A DNA stretch of 64,000 nucleotides, taken from the NCBI GenBank assembly GCA_021234155.1, contig JAJEKV010000002.1, forward strand, positions 20,273,761-20,337,760. The letters run 5' to 3'. This DNA is from Isoetes taiwanensis. Lineage: Eukaryota; Streptophyta; Lycopodiopsida; Isoetales; Isoetaceae. Both the position numbers and the translations under genes were made by a program. Position 1 is the first letter of the stretch. Every line of letters begins with the position of its first letter. The notes under the pieces are model-generated. The model searched no databases. It was given only the letters and a program-made list of their open reading frames with translations, and was not told the origin of the DNA. Of this stretch, positions 31,529 through 42,451 are shown piece after piece.

Positions 31529-32225
31529 TGATAGAATTTGATGGAACTTGATACAATAATTAGATGTCTAGCAAGATTTTCAAATTCTTATTGCAACAAT
31601 CAATCAAGTACAAAATGTTGATCTAGTGAAAAGCCAAAATGTGGTCACTAATTTTCACTTAGATCATCTTCACTCTTAAATCATGAGGACTTCAAGTTCT
31701 TGCTCACAATTTTCCTATCTAGTAGTAATCAAGCATTTTACAAATAATTTCAACTTTCAACCATTAAAAATACTGTAGCAAAGTCACTGTTCATCGGGCA
31801 TTCACCCGATCACTGTAGCACATTTGACCTGGCAAAAATATGCTTGAAATGGGCGTCCTTTTCTTTATCCAGATGCCCGACCTCTCTGTAGTATTTGTGA
31901 TATGTATATATCACAAGCTTGATCATCTCTGACGGTTATGGGATCGGATCAACTTGCCAATCCGGTCTGAAGATTTGTTTTAAATATCCCACAGGATAAG
32001 TGTCAACTTCGAGCTCCTTAACCATTGAATTAATTTTTCTCTTAAAACACAATGTTCCAATGGTTAAAACATTATGTTGACAACATGGTTAAAACAGCAT
32101 GGTTTACAACATGCATCTTAAGTAGCAAGACCTCTTTCACCTTAGCTTATAACTTAGATTATCCAGTGCATAGACTAACCTACTGCCACTGCTTCTCATA
32201 GGTAGTCTTTACAGGCTTATTAGCT
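31529..32225 (-). repeat. Copia LTR, minus orientation (left arm of palindrome)
   Basis: It begins, on the plus strand, TGATAGAATTTGATGG next to the primer site. It is the reverse complement of the LTR at 32233-32937 with a few differences. Its outer end stops at TATTAGCT and lacks the last nine bases of the LTR terminus. Confidence 0.9.
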
Positions 32226-32232
32226 ACCATGA

Positions 32233-32937
32233 TGGAAATTCAGCTAATAAGCCTGCAAAGACTACCTATGAGAAGCAGTGGCAGTAGGTTAGTCTATGCA
32301 CTGGATAATCTAAGTTATAAACTAAGGTGAAAGAGGTCTTGCTACTTAAGATGCATGTTGTAAACCATGTTGTTTTAACCATGTTTTCAATATAATGTTT
32401 AACCATTGGAACATTGTGTTTTAAGATGAAAATTAATTCAATGGTTAAGGAGCTCGAAGTTGACACTTATCCTGTGGGATATTTAAAAAAAATCTTCAGA
32501 CAGGATTCGCAAGTTGATCCAATCCCATAACCGTCGGAGCTGATCAAGCTTGTGATATATACATATCACAAATACTACAGAGGGGTCGGGCATCTGGATA
32601 AAGCAAAGGACGACCGATTCAAGCATATTTTTGCCAGGTCAAATGTGCTACAGTGATCGGGTCAATGTCCGATGAACAGTGACTTTGCTACAGTATTTTT
32701 AATGGTTGAAAGTTGAAATTATTTGTAAAATGCTTGATTACTACTAGATAGGAAAATTGTGAGCAAGAACTTGAAGTGCTCATGATTTAAGAGTGAAGAT
32801 GTTCTAAGCGAAAATTAATGACCACATTTTGGCTTTTTGCTAGATCAACATTTTGTACTTGATTGATTGTTGCAATAAGAATTTGAAAATCTTGCTAGAC
32901 ATCTAATTATTGTATCAAGTACCATCAAATTCTATCA
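32233..32937 (+). repeat. Copia 5' LTR, plus orientation
   Basis: It starts TGGAAATTCAGCTAATAAGC and ends CAAATTCTATCA. It is followed by TTGGTATCAGAGCTGG, the initiator tRNA primer site at 32939. The partner is at 37179-37863. Confidence 0.95.
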
Positions 32938-32938
32938 T

Positions 32939-32954
32939 TGGTATCAGAGCTGGT
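32939..32954 (+). promoter_or_regulatory. Copia primer binding site
   Basis: TGGTATCAGAGCTGG lies one base after the 5' LTR and is complementary to the 3' end of initiator methionine tRNA. It is the same type as at 381-393. Confidence 0.9.
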
Positions 32955-32958
32955 AAAC

Positions 32959-34233
32959 ATGTCTAGCAGATTTGGAGCATCTTTATTGACCAAGTTTGGA
33001 AAGATGCCATAGCACACATATTGGAGGTGGAGGACTTTTGGGAGCTGGTAGATCCAGCAGGAATTGTAGGTACAGGTGTGCTTACAAGGACGGCTTCATC
33101 AAGCTCAGTTGTTGGAGCTGCAGGACAGTCTGCAACAGGGACTGCAGCATCAGGAGATGCAGGAGTAGGTGCTGGAGCATCTGGAGCTGGAGGCAGTGCT
33201 GGTGCCACTACAGGAGGCAAGTCTTTGCTAGCCAAAACAAGAGAAGCACAAGGCATAATCACATGTAAGGTAAGTCCCACTATACGCTTGAAGTTAAGGT
33301 CTCTAACTCCTAGAAAAAATGTGGAAATTTCTGCTTAAACATTATGAGGAGAAGACATCCTCACAAATTGATCTTCTTGAGAATGAACTAAGGGGGTTAA
33401 ATCTCAAAGAAGAAGAGGATGTAACTGAATTTTTCAATAAGTTTGATAATCTTATTGCTGATTTAAATGGGGCTGGGGTTGTCATATCTGAAAGAAGTCA
33501 GGTGCTACAAATATCCAGGGCTATTGGTGAAAATGAGACTTTGGCTCTATTTATTAGGAACTCTTGTAAGTCAAGAGAGGAGGCAGAAAATATACTAAGA
33601 ACTGAATGGGAGCAGAAAAAAATATTAAAACAAGGTCAAACTGAAGAAACTCCTGAAATTCTACTGCTTAAGAAAAAGGATAAAGTGGTATGCTATAATT
33701 GTCATGAGATGGGTCATTATAAGAATGAATGTCCAAAACTCAAAAAAGATTTCAGTTGCTATACATGTGGTGGTAGAGGGCATGTGGCTTCAAAATGCCC
33801 TATACCTAAAAATTATGGCAAATCTGCAAGAGGCAGAGGTGAGGCTAGTTTAGCCAGATCTGGAAGAGGAGGTAGAGGACGTGGTCTTGAAAGAACCTAT
33901 GTGGCAGGGGAACAAGAAGATAAGATCAAGACAAATGAAGAAGATGATGATGAGGTACCTCATGAATTTGCAATTGTTAATGAGAATATGTGCACTGACA
34001 ATTCTGATCATTTGATAGTTGATAGTGGAGCTGAAAGATCAATAGTGCAAATTGTTGAATTTCTGAAGAATATAACCAGTGCAAATTCAAGAAGGATTCA
34101 GGTAGGAAATGGAGCATTGCAAGATGTTCAAGGAAGAGGGTTATTACAGCTAACTGACTTAGCTGAAAACATTGTAAATATACAGCATGTGTCTGTGTGT
34201 GCCTGGTATTATCAGAAACTTGATATCAGTTAG
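32959..34233 (+). pseudogene. Copia gag and protease, plus strand
   Basis: The start at 32959 is MSSRFGASLL. The frame then breaks because about 41 bp present in the inverted copy are missing here. It resumes with EVEDFWELVDPAG and a Gly/Ala-rich linker. The long frame at 33319-34233 has the gag core (DVTEFFNKFDNLIADLNGAG), two CCHC knuckles, an RG-rich stretch and the protease start LIVDSGAERSIV, where DSG is the retropepsin active site. Confidence 0.9.
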
Positions 34234-35523
34234 CCAGCTATGTGATTTGGGATACAAAGTAGTATTTGATGTTGATTAGTGTATATCATGATGAATAATG
34301 AAATAAAATTTTATGGCAAACGTGTGGGAAACCTGTATGGGCTGGAAAATGTGGTGCATCACTGTATCAATGCAGTTCAAGAAGTTGACTTAGAAGTTTG
34401 GCATAATAGACTTGCTCATACCAATTATAAAAAACTGGAATCTCTACATAAGCAAGCGTCATATAAACTTTCAATATACAAATAAACATGGCTTTATATG
34501 TGAGGGATGTGCTTTGGGAAAGCTAAATAGGTTGCCTTTTCGTAAAAGAAAAATTAGAGCACAACAAAAACTGGAACTGATACATTCAGATTTATGTGGT
34601 CCTCTAAATGTCAAAAGTAGGACAAATAAGAGATACTTCATAACTTTTACAGATGATTAGAGTAGAATGTGCAACACATACTGTTTAAATAGAAAATCTC
34701 AAGCATTAAGTGCATTCAAGCAGTATGTTGCAGAAAAGGAAAGAGAAACAGGTTTCAAAAAATGTATCATATCAGATAGAGGAGGAGAGTATCTCTCAGA
34801 CCAATTCAAAACCTTCTGCATATCACATGGAATAAAGAGACAATTAACCTGTAGATACTCACCACAGCAAAATGGTGTCTCAGAAAGAAAGAATAGAACT
34901 TTACTGGATGCAGTTAGGTCAATGCTAAAGGAAAGTGGCTTGCCTAACAATCTATGGGAAGAAGCACTATATACTGCTGTTGAAATACAGCACATGCTAC
35001 CATCAGTAAGCTTACAAGGAAATATTCCTAAGTTGTTATGGGAATCAGGAAATAAATTAAGCTATGAAAAATATAAAGTATTTGGTTGTATGGTCTATGT
35101 GCATGTGCCATCAGAGTTGAGAAAGAAGTTAGACAGCAAGGCAGAAAGAGGGTTCTTAGTGGGATATGACAAAGAGTCAAAGGGGTACATAATTTACTTG
35201 CCTGAATCTAAGGAGATTAGAATTAGCAGAGATGTGTTATTTAATGAGGAGGTGTTATATAAACACAAATTCAGGAAGGGGATTAAAATTCAAATAGACA
35301 AGCCTGAACCAATTCCCAAATTTGAAGAGGAAGATTATGAAGAGTCAGAGATACCAGAGGAAACAGATGAGCTAGAGAAACCAACATGTGAAGATGCTCC
35401 TGAACCGAGACAAGCAAGTCTTGAACCTACAAAAGAATATCCTGAAAAGAAGAAAAGGAAAACATGTGCAGAAAAACTTGTAGAAGAGGCTAAACTGGAG
35501 ATCAATCTTATGGTAGAGATGAA
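34234..35523 (+). pseudogene. Copia integrase
   Basis: The GAG-pre-integrase part (VHHCINAVQEVDLEVWHNRLAH, then CEGCALGKLNRLPF) supplies the HHCC zinc finger. The core has IHSDLCGPL (first Asp), IISDRGGEYLSDQF (second Asp) and QNGVSERKNRTL (catalytic Glu). LSYEKYKVFGCMVYVHVP and a Glu/Pro-rich C-terminal stretch follow. One stop at 34660 and a frame change near 34470 interrupt it. Integrase inserts the DNA copy into the genome. Confidence 0.9.
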
Positions 35524-36528
35524 ATGGGAAGAAGCAGAAGAGTTGAGGCTAAGACAATTGGGCATGAATATATTATGGCAATCTTAGAAGATGAAATGAT
35601 ACCTCAAAGTTATGCAGATGTTCAAGAAAGTGCTGACAAGGATAAATGGACAGCAGCCATGAATGATGAACTTAAATCTTTTGAGGAAACTAAGACATAT
35701 GAGCTTGTGAAATCAGATGGTAAGCATAATATTATTGGCAGTAAATGGCTATTCAAAATTAAACTAAATCCAGATGGTACAAAGAAATATAAAGCTAGAC
35801 TGGTAGCTCAGAGTTATACACAGAAAAAGGGAAGGGATTATGATGAGACATACTCTCCTATAGTCAAATTGACAAGTATCAGGATACTGTTGGCCATGGC
35901 AAATGCTATGAAGCTAGAAATACATCACATGGATGTCAAAACAGCATTCTTAAATGCAACATTAGAAGAGAAAGCATATTTGAAGCAACCTCCAGGGTAT
36001 GAGCAAGGCAAGAACATGATTTGGAAGCTGAACAAAGCTGTGTATGGATTGAAGCAGTCCCCAAGGGAATGGTATCTGTGCATGAATCAATTTCTGCAAG
36101 AACAAGGATTTAATAAGCTACACAATGATGGTAATCTATATAGGTTTGAGCAGGATGAAGAATATTGCATTATTGCTCTCTATGTGGATGACTGCATCAT
36201 GGTGGCAACCTCATTGAATATTCTAAATAAATGCAAGAGCATTTTAAAATCCAGGTTTCAAATGACAGATTTAGGAGAGCTAAGAAAATTCTTAGGAATT
36301 GAGGTGGTCAGAAACAAAGAACAAAAGTGGCTCAAGTTACATCAAAGTAAGCATATAGAGAATATGCTTAAGAGATTTAATTTGGTTGAGGCTAAAACTG
36401 CAAAAATTCCCATGATTCCAGGACATAGGCTGACTGACATCCAGCAGCCCATAGATGAAGATATTACAAAAAATGGAAAATATATCTTACCGAGCCTTGG
36501 TTGGATGCCTTCTCTATTTAGCAAATAG
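35524..36528 (+). CDS. Copia reverse transcriptase (RVT_2)
   Basis: This is one uninterrupted 334-codon frame. DKWTAAMNDELKSFE and GSKWLFKIKLNPDGT open the domain. KARLVAQSYTQKKGRDYDET and HHMDVKTAFLNA (first catalytic Asp) follow, then VYGLKQSPREWY and LYVDDCIMV, the canonical Copia YVDD site. FLGIEVVRN closes the palm. It is the best preserved enzyme in the window. Confidence 0.95.
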   Translation: MGRSRRVEAKTIGHEYIMAILEDEMIPQSYADVQESADKDKWTAAMNDELKSFEETKTYELVKSDGKHNIIGSKWLFKIKLNPDGTKKYKARLVAQSYTQKKGRDYDETYSPIVKLTSIRILLAMANAMKLEIHHMDVKTAFLNATLEEKAYLKQPPGYEQGKNMIWKLNKAVYGLKQSPREWYLCMNQFLQEQGFNKLHNDGNLYRFEQDEEYCIIALYVDDCIMVATSLNILNKCKSILKSRFQMTDLGELRKFLGIEVVRNKEQKWLKLHQSKHIENMLKRFNLVEAKTAKIPMIPGHRLTDIQQPIDEDITKNGKYILPSLGWMPSLFSK

Positions 36529-37139
36529 CACTCGACCAGATATTGCTTATGCTGTAAATATCCTAAGTAGAAGGAATCATAATGCCACTAGGGAGCATTG
36601 GGAGGCAGCTAAACGTGTATTAAAGTATTTGAAAGGTACTCAAGAACAAGGAATATGTTATGACTCAACAGATCTCACAATGACATGCTTTAGTGATGCA
36701 GATTGGGGAGGTGATCTATCTACTAGAAGATCAACTTCAGGTTATGCTATCTTTTTTGGTGGTGGAGTAATTACCTGGAGGTGCAAGAAACAAGCAGCAG
36801 TAGCAATGAGCTCTGCAGAAGCAGAGTATGCTGCATCATCTCTTCTAGCTAAAGAAATAGTTTGGTTAAGAAGGTTGCTGCATGAGCTAAATTGTGAACA
36901 AATAAATCCTACAGCAATATGGACATAGTCAAAGTTGTATAGCCATAGTCAAAAACCTTGTGCAGCATGACAAAACCAAGCACATAGAGTTAAGTATCCA
37001 CTTTATAAGGGAGTTGGCTGAAAGGAAATTAATTCAAATGCTTTATGTGGATACTAACCAACAAATTGCAGATATCTTTACAAAGGCTCTTCCTGCAAAA
37101 AAATTCAGTAAATTTAAGGCCAAGTTGAATATATCATAA
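36529..37139 (+). CDS. Copia RNase H
   Basis: The frame beginning at 36455 has CLLYLANSTRPDIAYAVNIL, HWEAAKRVLKYLKGT and MTCFSDADWGGD (metal-binding Asp). WRCKKQAAVAMSSAEAEYAA (Glu) and a C-terminal QIADIFTKALP follow. A small shift near 36930 (after AIWT) separates the last piece, which ends at a stop at 37137-37139. Confidence 0.9.
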
Positions 37140-37165
37140 ATGCCATAATTGCAGTCTTATGAGCT

Positions 37166-37178
37166 GAAGGAGGAGTAA
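37166..37178 (+). promoter_or_regulatory. Copia polypurine tract
   Basis: GAAGGAGGAGTAA immediately precedes the 3' LTR TGAAAATTCAGC. Confidence 0.8.
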
Positions 37179-37863
37179 TGAAAATTCAGCTAATAAGCTT
37201 GCAAAGACTACCTATGAGAAGCAGTGGCAGTAGGTTAGTCTATGCACTGGATAATCTAAGTTATAAGCTAAGGTGAAAGAGGTCTTGCTACTTAAGATGC
37301 ATGTTATGTTGTCAACATAATGTTTTAACCATTGGAACATTGTGTTTTAAGAGGAAAATTAATTCAATGGTTAAGGAGCTCGAAATTGACACTTATCCTG
37401 TGGGATATTCAAAACAAATCTTCAGACCGGATTGGCAAGTTGATCCGATCCCATAACCGTCGGAGCTGATCAAGCTTGTGATATATACATATCACAAATA
37501 CTACAGAGGGGTCGGGCATCTAGATAAAGCAAAGGACAGCCGATTCAAGCATATTTTTGCTAGGTCAAATGTGCTACAGTGATCGGGTCAATGCCCGATG
37601 AACAGTGACTTTGCTACAGTATTTTTAATGGTTGAAAGTTGAAATTATTTGTAAAATGCTTGATTACTACTAGATAGGAAAATTGTGAGCAAGAACTTGA
37701 AGTGCTCATGATTTAAGAGTGAAGATGATCTAAGTGAAAATTAGTGGCCACATTTTGGCTTTTCACTAGATCAACATTTTGTACTTTATTGATTGTTGCA
37801 ATAAGAATTTGAAAATCTTGCTAGACATCTAATTATTGTATCAAGTACCATCAAATTCTATCA
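37179..37863 (+). repeat. Copia 3' LTR, plus orientation
   Basis: It matches 32233-32937 except for small gaps; for example, about 30 bp are missing near 37310 relative to the 5' LTR. It ends CAAATTCTATCA at 37863. Confidence 0.95.
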
Positions 37864-37866
37864 GAG

Positions 37867-38290
37867 TTAGCTAAAGGTAAAAGGATACAGTCTCATTACA
37901 ACTTCATTACCTTTAGATATTATGGTGGATAGCGCCCTTATAAATATGTATGGAAAATATGGATATCCAGCAGATGTGAAAATAGTCTTTGATCAGTTAC
38001 GCCATCATGATATGATTTTTTGGAATTCCATGCTAGTAGCATATTCTCAGAATGGTCAAGGGATTGAGGCTTTCCACTGTTTCGATGAGATGGACATGTT
38101 AGGGATAGTCCCAGATGAGTTTGTCTATGCTACCATTTTTGATGCATATGCTGGCATTGCTTCTCTTGCAAACACGCATGCTTAGAATGGTGATGGCACC
38201 GGAGCTTTCCAGACCATTGAAGAAATGTAGCAACATAATGTATGCTTAAATGATGTCTCTGTTCTCAATGTCATGCAAATTTGCTATGGG
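37867..38290 (+). pseudogene. Pentatricopeptide repeat (PPR) gene remnant
   Basis: LAKGKRI..H is followed, one frame over, by DIMVDSALINMYGKYG, AKIVFDQL-like residues, MIFWNSMLVAYSQNGQGIEA and MDMLGIVPDEFVYAT. This is the L-S-P pattern of a plant organelle PPR protein. Two or three repeats remain, with a frameshift at about 37,915 and stops after 38,185. The Copia 3' LTR abuts it. Intact relatives bind organelle RNA; this one cannot be functional. Confidence 0.8.
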
Positions 38291-39900
38291 ATATAAAGGT
38301 GAGACATGGAATATGAGGCAAGTGGGATGTTTTGCATAGGAGAAAAGGTGATGAGCTCTAGAAATGGATCATGTGAAATAGTATTCGTGCCTCAAAGTAA
38401 ACCACATACCAAGCCAACTCGAGGGATCTTCCAATCTTCAAATTATTTTTGCTTGAATCTCCTTTCCTTGCTTGTTTGTGTGGTCTTTAATGAATGTCCT
38501 CTCCTTGGCCTTCAAGCAAATATCCACTTGTAATCTCTAGGGATGTGAATCTTCAAATCAATAGTGCTTATATCTCTACGGTCAAATCAATATGCAGGCA
38601 TAAGTACATCAATATGTGCCATGCTCTTCTACACTGCTATAGCATGGCAGCAGCTAGCTGCAAACTCCATTTACTCGGTTACATACAATCATATATAATC
38701 TCTGGTTGATTCCCTTCCATTGAGACTCTAGTCGGCAGCCCATTGTTTTGTTCTTCTCGTCCTTTGACTTCGGCGTGTCTTTGGTGGCCTCAATGCATGC
38801 TACTATTGGCCTCGATCCTGCTCGTTATGGCACTCATTCAGGTCGGCGAGTAGAAGTAACGACTGCTGCAGCAGGTTGAGTTTTAAATGTTGCTACTCAC
38901 AAGGGAAAAGGTGATAGTATCATGCAAAACCATGTGGATACATTGCCATATATATTACTTCTCTGTTGATACATTACACAAAAATTGATTATGACAATGC
39001 AGTACTTTTCATTATTTGATCAAAGGCCAACATTGCCTCATCTTATTCCTTGGTATGAGATCCTCAATTCTAATCTTTGGTTCCCTTGCATGGCTACAAA
39101 CAGTGGTCTTAGGTCCTATTTCCCAGATGCATCTGATCTCCAGGAAGATCAAGTTTTCCGGGGTATGAAGAAGCAAAGACGGTGGCCTTAAACTGCATAT
39201 TGTATTTATCCTTTATGCTTGCTTTTTCTATTGGTGTAGAGCAAGAATTTCATAAGCCGGAAGACATTATGAATATTCAATCTTCTTTCCACTATGTTAT
39301 GCTACTAATAAGGTATTTCAGAAATAATTGGGAGTATGTAACAATTCCACTAAAGCACACTGGATCCGACGCATATAGTTGGTAGAATGGTTAGAAATGA
39401 AAGACTTGTGATGGTGTCAATCTGCTTGAAAGTGCAAGTGCACTTAATCGAGTGGTTGAATTTGAAGCTCTGTAAAATTTGACTTTTCTATCTGCTCATG
39501 CTAAACAAGAAAATATATGGCATCATTTGGAGAGATATGTTAGAGAAGACTGAAAGGTTATAGTACCCAATCTTGCAAGCTATAGCAATGACCAAATAAT
39601 CTTTGCATTGAAAGAAGGATTTGCATATGCTAAAGAAATGTGTGTCGTTGTAGGAATTGATTGCAAAGAAGGAAAGGAGACAACTTGGTGGGAGAACCCA
39701 TGGAGTTGTGAAGACTAATTTCTTCAATATTATTCAAACAAATGCAAACTATTTTGAACATGGAAGTGTAATTGCAGGTGTTAATGGCAGTAATAAATAT
39801 GAGATTGCTCATGATTTGCAAGATTTACAAAATAATGATATTATTTGTGCGAAGAAGTAGATGGTAAGCTTATTTGCAACCTTGGTAAACAATTAGAAAG
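38291..39900. other. No recognised gene
   Basis: AT-rich sequence with short frames on both strands; none shows a family pattern. It may contain decayed intron or element sequence. Confidence 0.4.
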
Positions 39901-39923
39901 TTCTTGGCTTTCAAAAGATTGGT

Positions 39924-40157
39924 TTGACTAAAACAAACAATCATGTATATGATATTGTCAACAATAGACCAAATATTGCAAGTACACTTGGAGTTGAATT
40001 TGATTGTGCTATGTACTTTAAACCTTATATTGAGCCTAAGGTATTATCAAACAAGAAAGGCAACAATAAAAAGCACAATAATCATTATGTGAATGAAACA
40101 AAAGCCATTTGGTATATGGAAAGACTTTTTGAGGATGAGACAAAAAGTTGGGAATGA
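39924..40157 (+). CDS. Unrecognised 77-residue ORF
   Basis: A plus-strand frame contains IASTLGVEFDCAMYF and a Lys/Asn-rich tail. It ends at a stop within a 61-bp tandem duplication whose second copy lies just downstream. A related-looking frame lies upstream (39657-39860). I do not recognise either; they may be decayed exons. Confidence 0.2.
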   Translation: MTKTNNHVYDIVNNRPNIASTLGVEFDCAMYFKPYIEPKVLSNKKGNNKKHNNHYVNETKAIWYMERLFEDETKSWE

Positions 40158-40214
40158 AACAAAAGCCATTTGGTATATGGAAAGACTTTTCGAGTATGAG
40201 ACAAAAAGTTGGGA
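40091..40214. repeat. 61-bp tandem duplication
   Basis: GAATGAAACAAAAGCCATTT through GACAAAAAGTTGGGAA is repeated with a 61-bp step (40091 and 40152), with two differences. It duplicates the end of a short ORF. It is either a recent duplication or an assembly artefact. Confidence 0.85.
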
Positions 40215-40219
40215 AGTCA

Positions 40220-42225
40220 TCTAAAGAAAGTAGGAAGTCAATTGGTTTTAATGAACCGATCTTCTTGTTTTATTGAGGTAAACCTTGCTTGGTAAAATTT
40301 GCATGAGGATAAGGAGAAGCAACGCCAGTGGTTTACTTATGATCAACTGATAACCAACTTATTTCCCTTCATTCAACTAGCATGTTAAACCTATGATGCA
40401 CAAAAAAATACTTATTGATAAAATAAAACACTATTTGATAACTTCTTTGTTGATCAAAGCATATGTTAATTCTATTGATGTAACATATTGGGATAGTAGT
40501 ATAATTGGATTTGTGTGCTTTACATTTGCATATAACAAAGGGAAGGATAAAGTTTCTTAGTCTTTTCCTCAAGTTTAAACACTTGACTATGTTGTTGTTG
40601 TAATGGTATTATTTATTATTTAATGTCATTTTACTTTTGATTGCAAGAACTTTTGACTTTAAATTTGGTCAGTTGGAACGTGCACCATGTTACATCAATT
40701 CAAGATGGTCAAAATGGTCTTCATGCATGCCATTTCCAAATTCTGGAATATCTTGTTTTAATGTGCCACATATATTGTTTTCTTGCATATGCTCTTTGCA
40801 TATACCAAATCTCTTTGCTATCGGCATTTAAAAATCTATTGAATTAGTGCCATTGAAAATCCAGATTTTGATGCCATGTTCAGTTGATGTTGTACAATTT
40901 GATGTCATTGCTCCATTTTAAGCTACAAAATCACCACACCTTCATCAGAATATCGAATACCCTATCTCTAATAAATAGGCCTTGGGTACTGACATATACC
41001 ACGACCATCTGCAACATTAACATAGATTGGATCTGATGTGTATGGATCATATGATTCAGATGCTATCATTAGCTTCGCTTTTCACCATAGAAAAAAGGGA
41101 TTGAGCAACAAAAAATGCCCAGGAATACTGCAATGGAATTGCTTCAAAAATTAGAAGTATAAAAAATAGTATGGTGTGGATCTTTGAAGCTGCACCCTGT
41201 AATCTATATTGCAATAGAATTTAACGTGAAGAAAATACTGCACACATAGATATTGAAAAACTAACAAATACCTAAGATGAGGATGAGAGTGAAGAGTGTG
41301 CGAGGCAATTATCAGTCTTTCCAAGCTTTGTGTTGCTTTAAATCACTCTTTAAGAAAAGGATGTCGGAGGCTACTTCCACTGGCAAAAGAAAACTGTAAA
41401 AAAAAAGAGCTCATTGCTTTATTATATGTCAGTTTCAAAAAATGAAGACATGGGAACCACTTGCTACCTCGCCATAACTACTGAGAAGAGAGGTATATAT
41501 GGAGTCCCATATGTTGAGCAAATGCTTTCAAAACGGTTGCGCTAATTTTTTCTCAATTATGACCGAGATAAAAATTACAAACACAACAAATCCTACAACT
41601 CTACTCCCCATTGGACTGCAAGGATTTTAAAGACAAGGATCTTAGTGCTTTCATGAGACCAATCACCACTGTTTCCAACTACTTTTACATCTAACTGCCT
41701 AGAAAGTTTTGAAAGACAACAAATGAAGGGCCAAGATGCGCCATATATTATCATCTTATTTTGGGCTTTAGTATTATCCTTCTATATATATGAATACTAG
41801 AAATTGAATTAGATATATCTATCGTTATCCCACCACATACGCCTCTTACCTTCTATGCCCGTACAATCAGGGCCCGCCGCCCTAGGCTTCGAAAACACGG
41901 AGCTAGTCTCCCAAATTTTCGGTTTGCAGCCTAAAAATTCCAGTTGACGTGCGAATGTGTCGGAAAAAATCCAAAAGTGGAAAATTACATGCTACAAATT
42001 TAGAATACTAGAAAATATCCGGTGAAACTTAAAAAGTGACGGGGATTTTTATTATCTATACTTCAGTTTATATTTTTATTATGTTAAATATTTGAGGACC
42101 TAAAAGGAAAACCTAGAGAATAACCTAAATGAAAACCCTAAAGAAAACTTTAACTTAACCTACTCTAACCTACTGAGTGTGAGCGACCAGAGAAGAGGAG
42201 CGGCGACCATCGGGCGGGAACCGAC
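40220..42225. other. No recognised gene; upstream region of the receptor kinase
   Basis: AT-rich sequence with stops in all frames. I see nothing assignable. The last few hundred bases should hold the promoter of the receptor kinase gene. Confidence 0.4.
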
Positions 42226-42227
42226 CC

Positions 42228-42268
42228 TTGTATAGATTGTATAGATAGATAAATAGATAGATTGATAA
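42228..42268. repeat. GATA-type microsatellite
   Basis: Irregular (ATAG)n units (TATAGATAGATAAATAGATAG) lie about 190 bp upstream of the receptor kinase start. Confidence 0.7.
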
Positions 42269-42407
42269 CCTATGTGTACATGTGTATAAAGAGACTTTTA
42301 CATGGCTGTGAGGTGGAAATTCCATATATTGAGCTTGGTCTTTGTCTTCGAGACGAACTGACTTTTGTCTTGTAGAAGACAAACTGACTGTCTTGTGGCT
42401 GAGGATA

Positions 42408-42420
42408 CCGATATATACCG
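42408..42420 (+). promoter_or_regulatory. Possible TATA box of the receptor kinase gene
   Basis: ATATATACC lies about 40 bp before the chosen ATG at 42452. That spacing is short for a full 5' UTR, so it is a weak candidate only. Confidence 0.25.
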
Positions 42421-42451
42421 CAAGAGCTACGACTCTTTTGCTTGACTCTGA

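Larger units (their letters stand above)
32233..37863 (+). mobile_element. Ty1/Copia retrotransposon, complete structure, plus strand
   Basis: Two LTRs of about 0.7 kb enclose gag, protease, integrase, RT and RNase H in Copia order (integrase before RT). The frame is broken at few places, fewer than in the neighbouring Gypsy. The base after the 3' LTR starts GAGTT, but the 5' side is the inverted Copia, so no target duplication is found. Transcription would run from the 32233 LTR. Confidence 0.95.
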
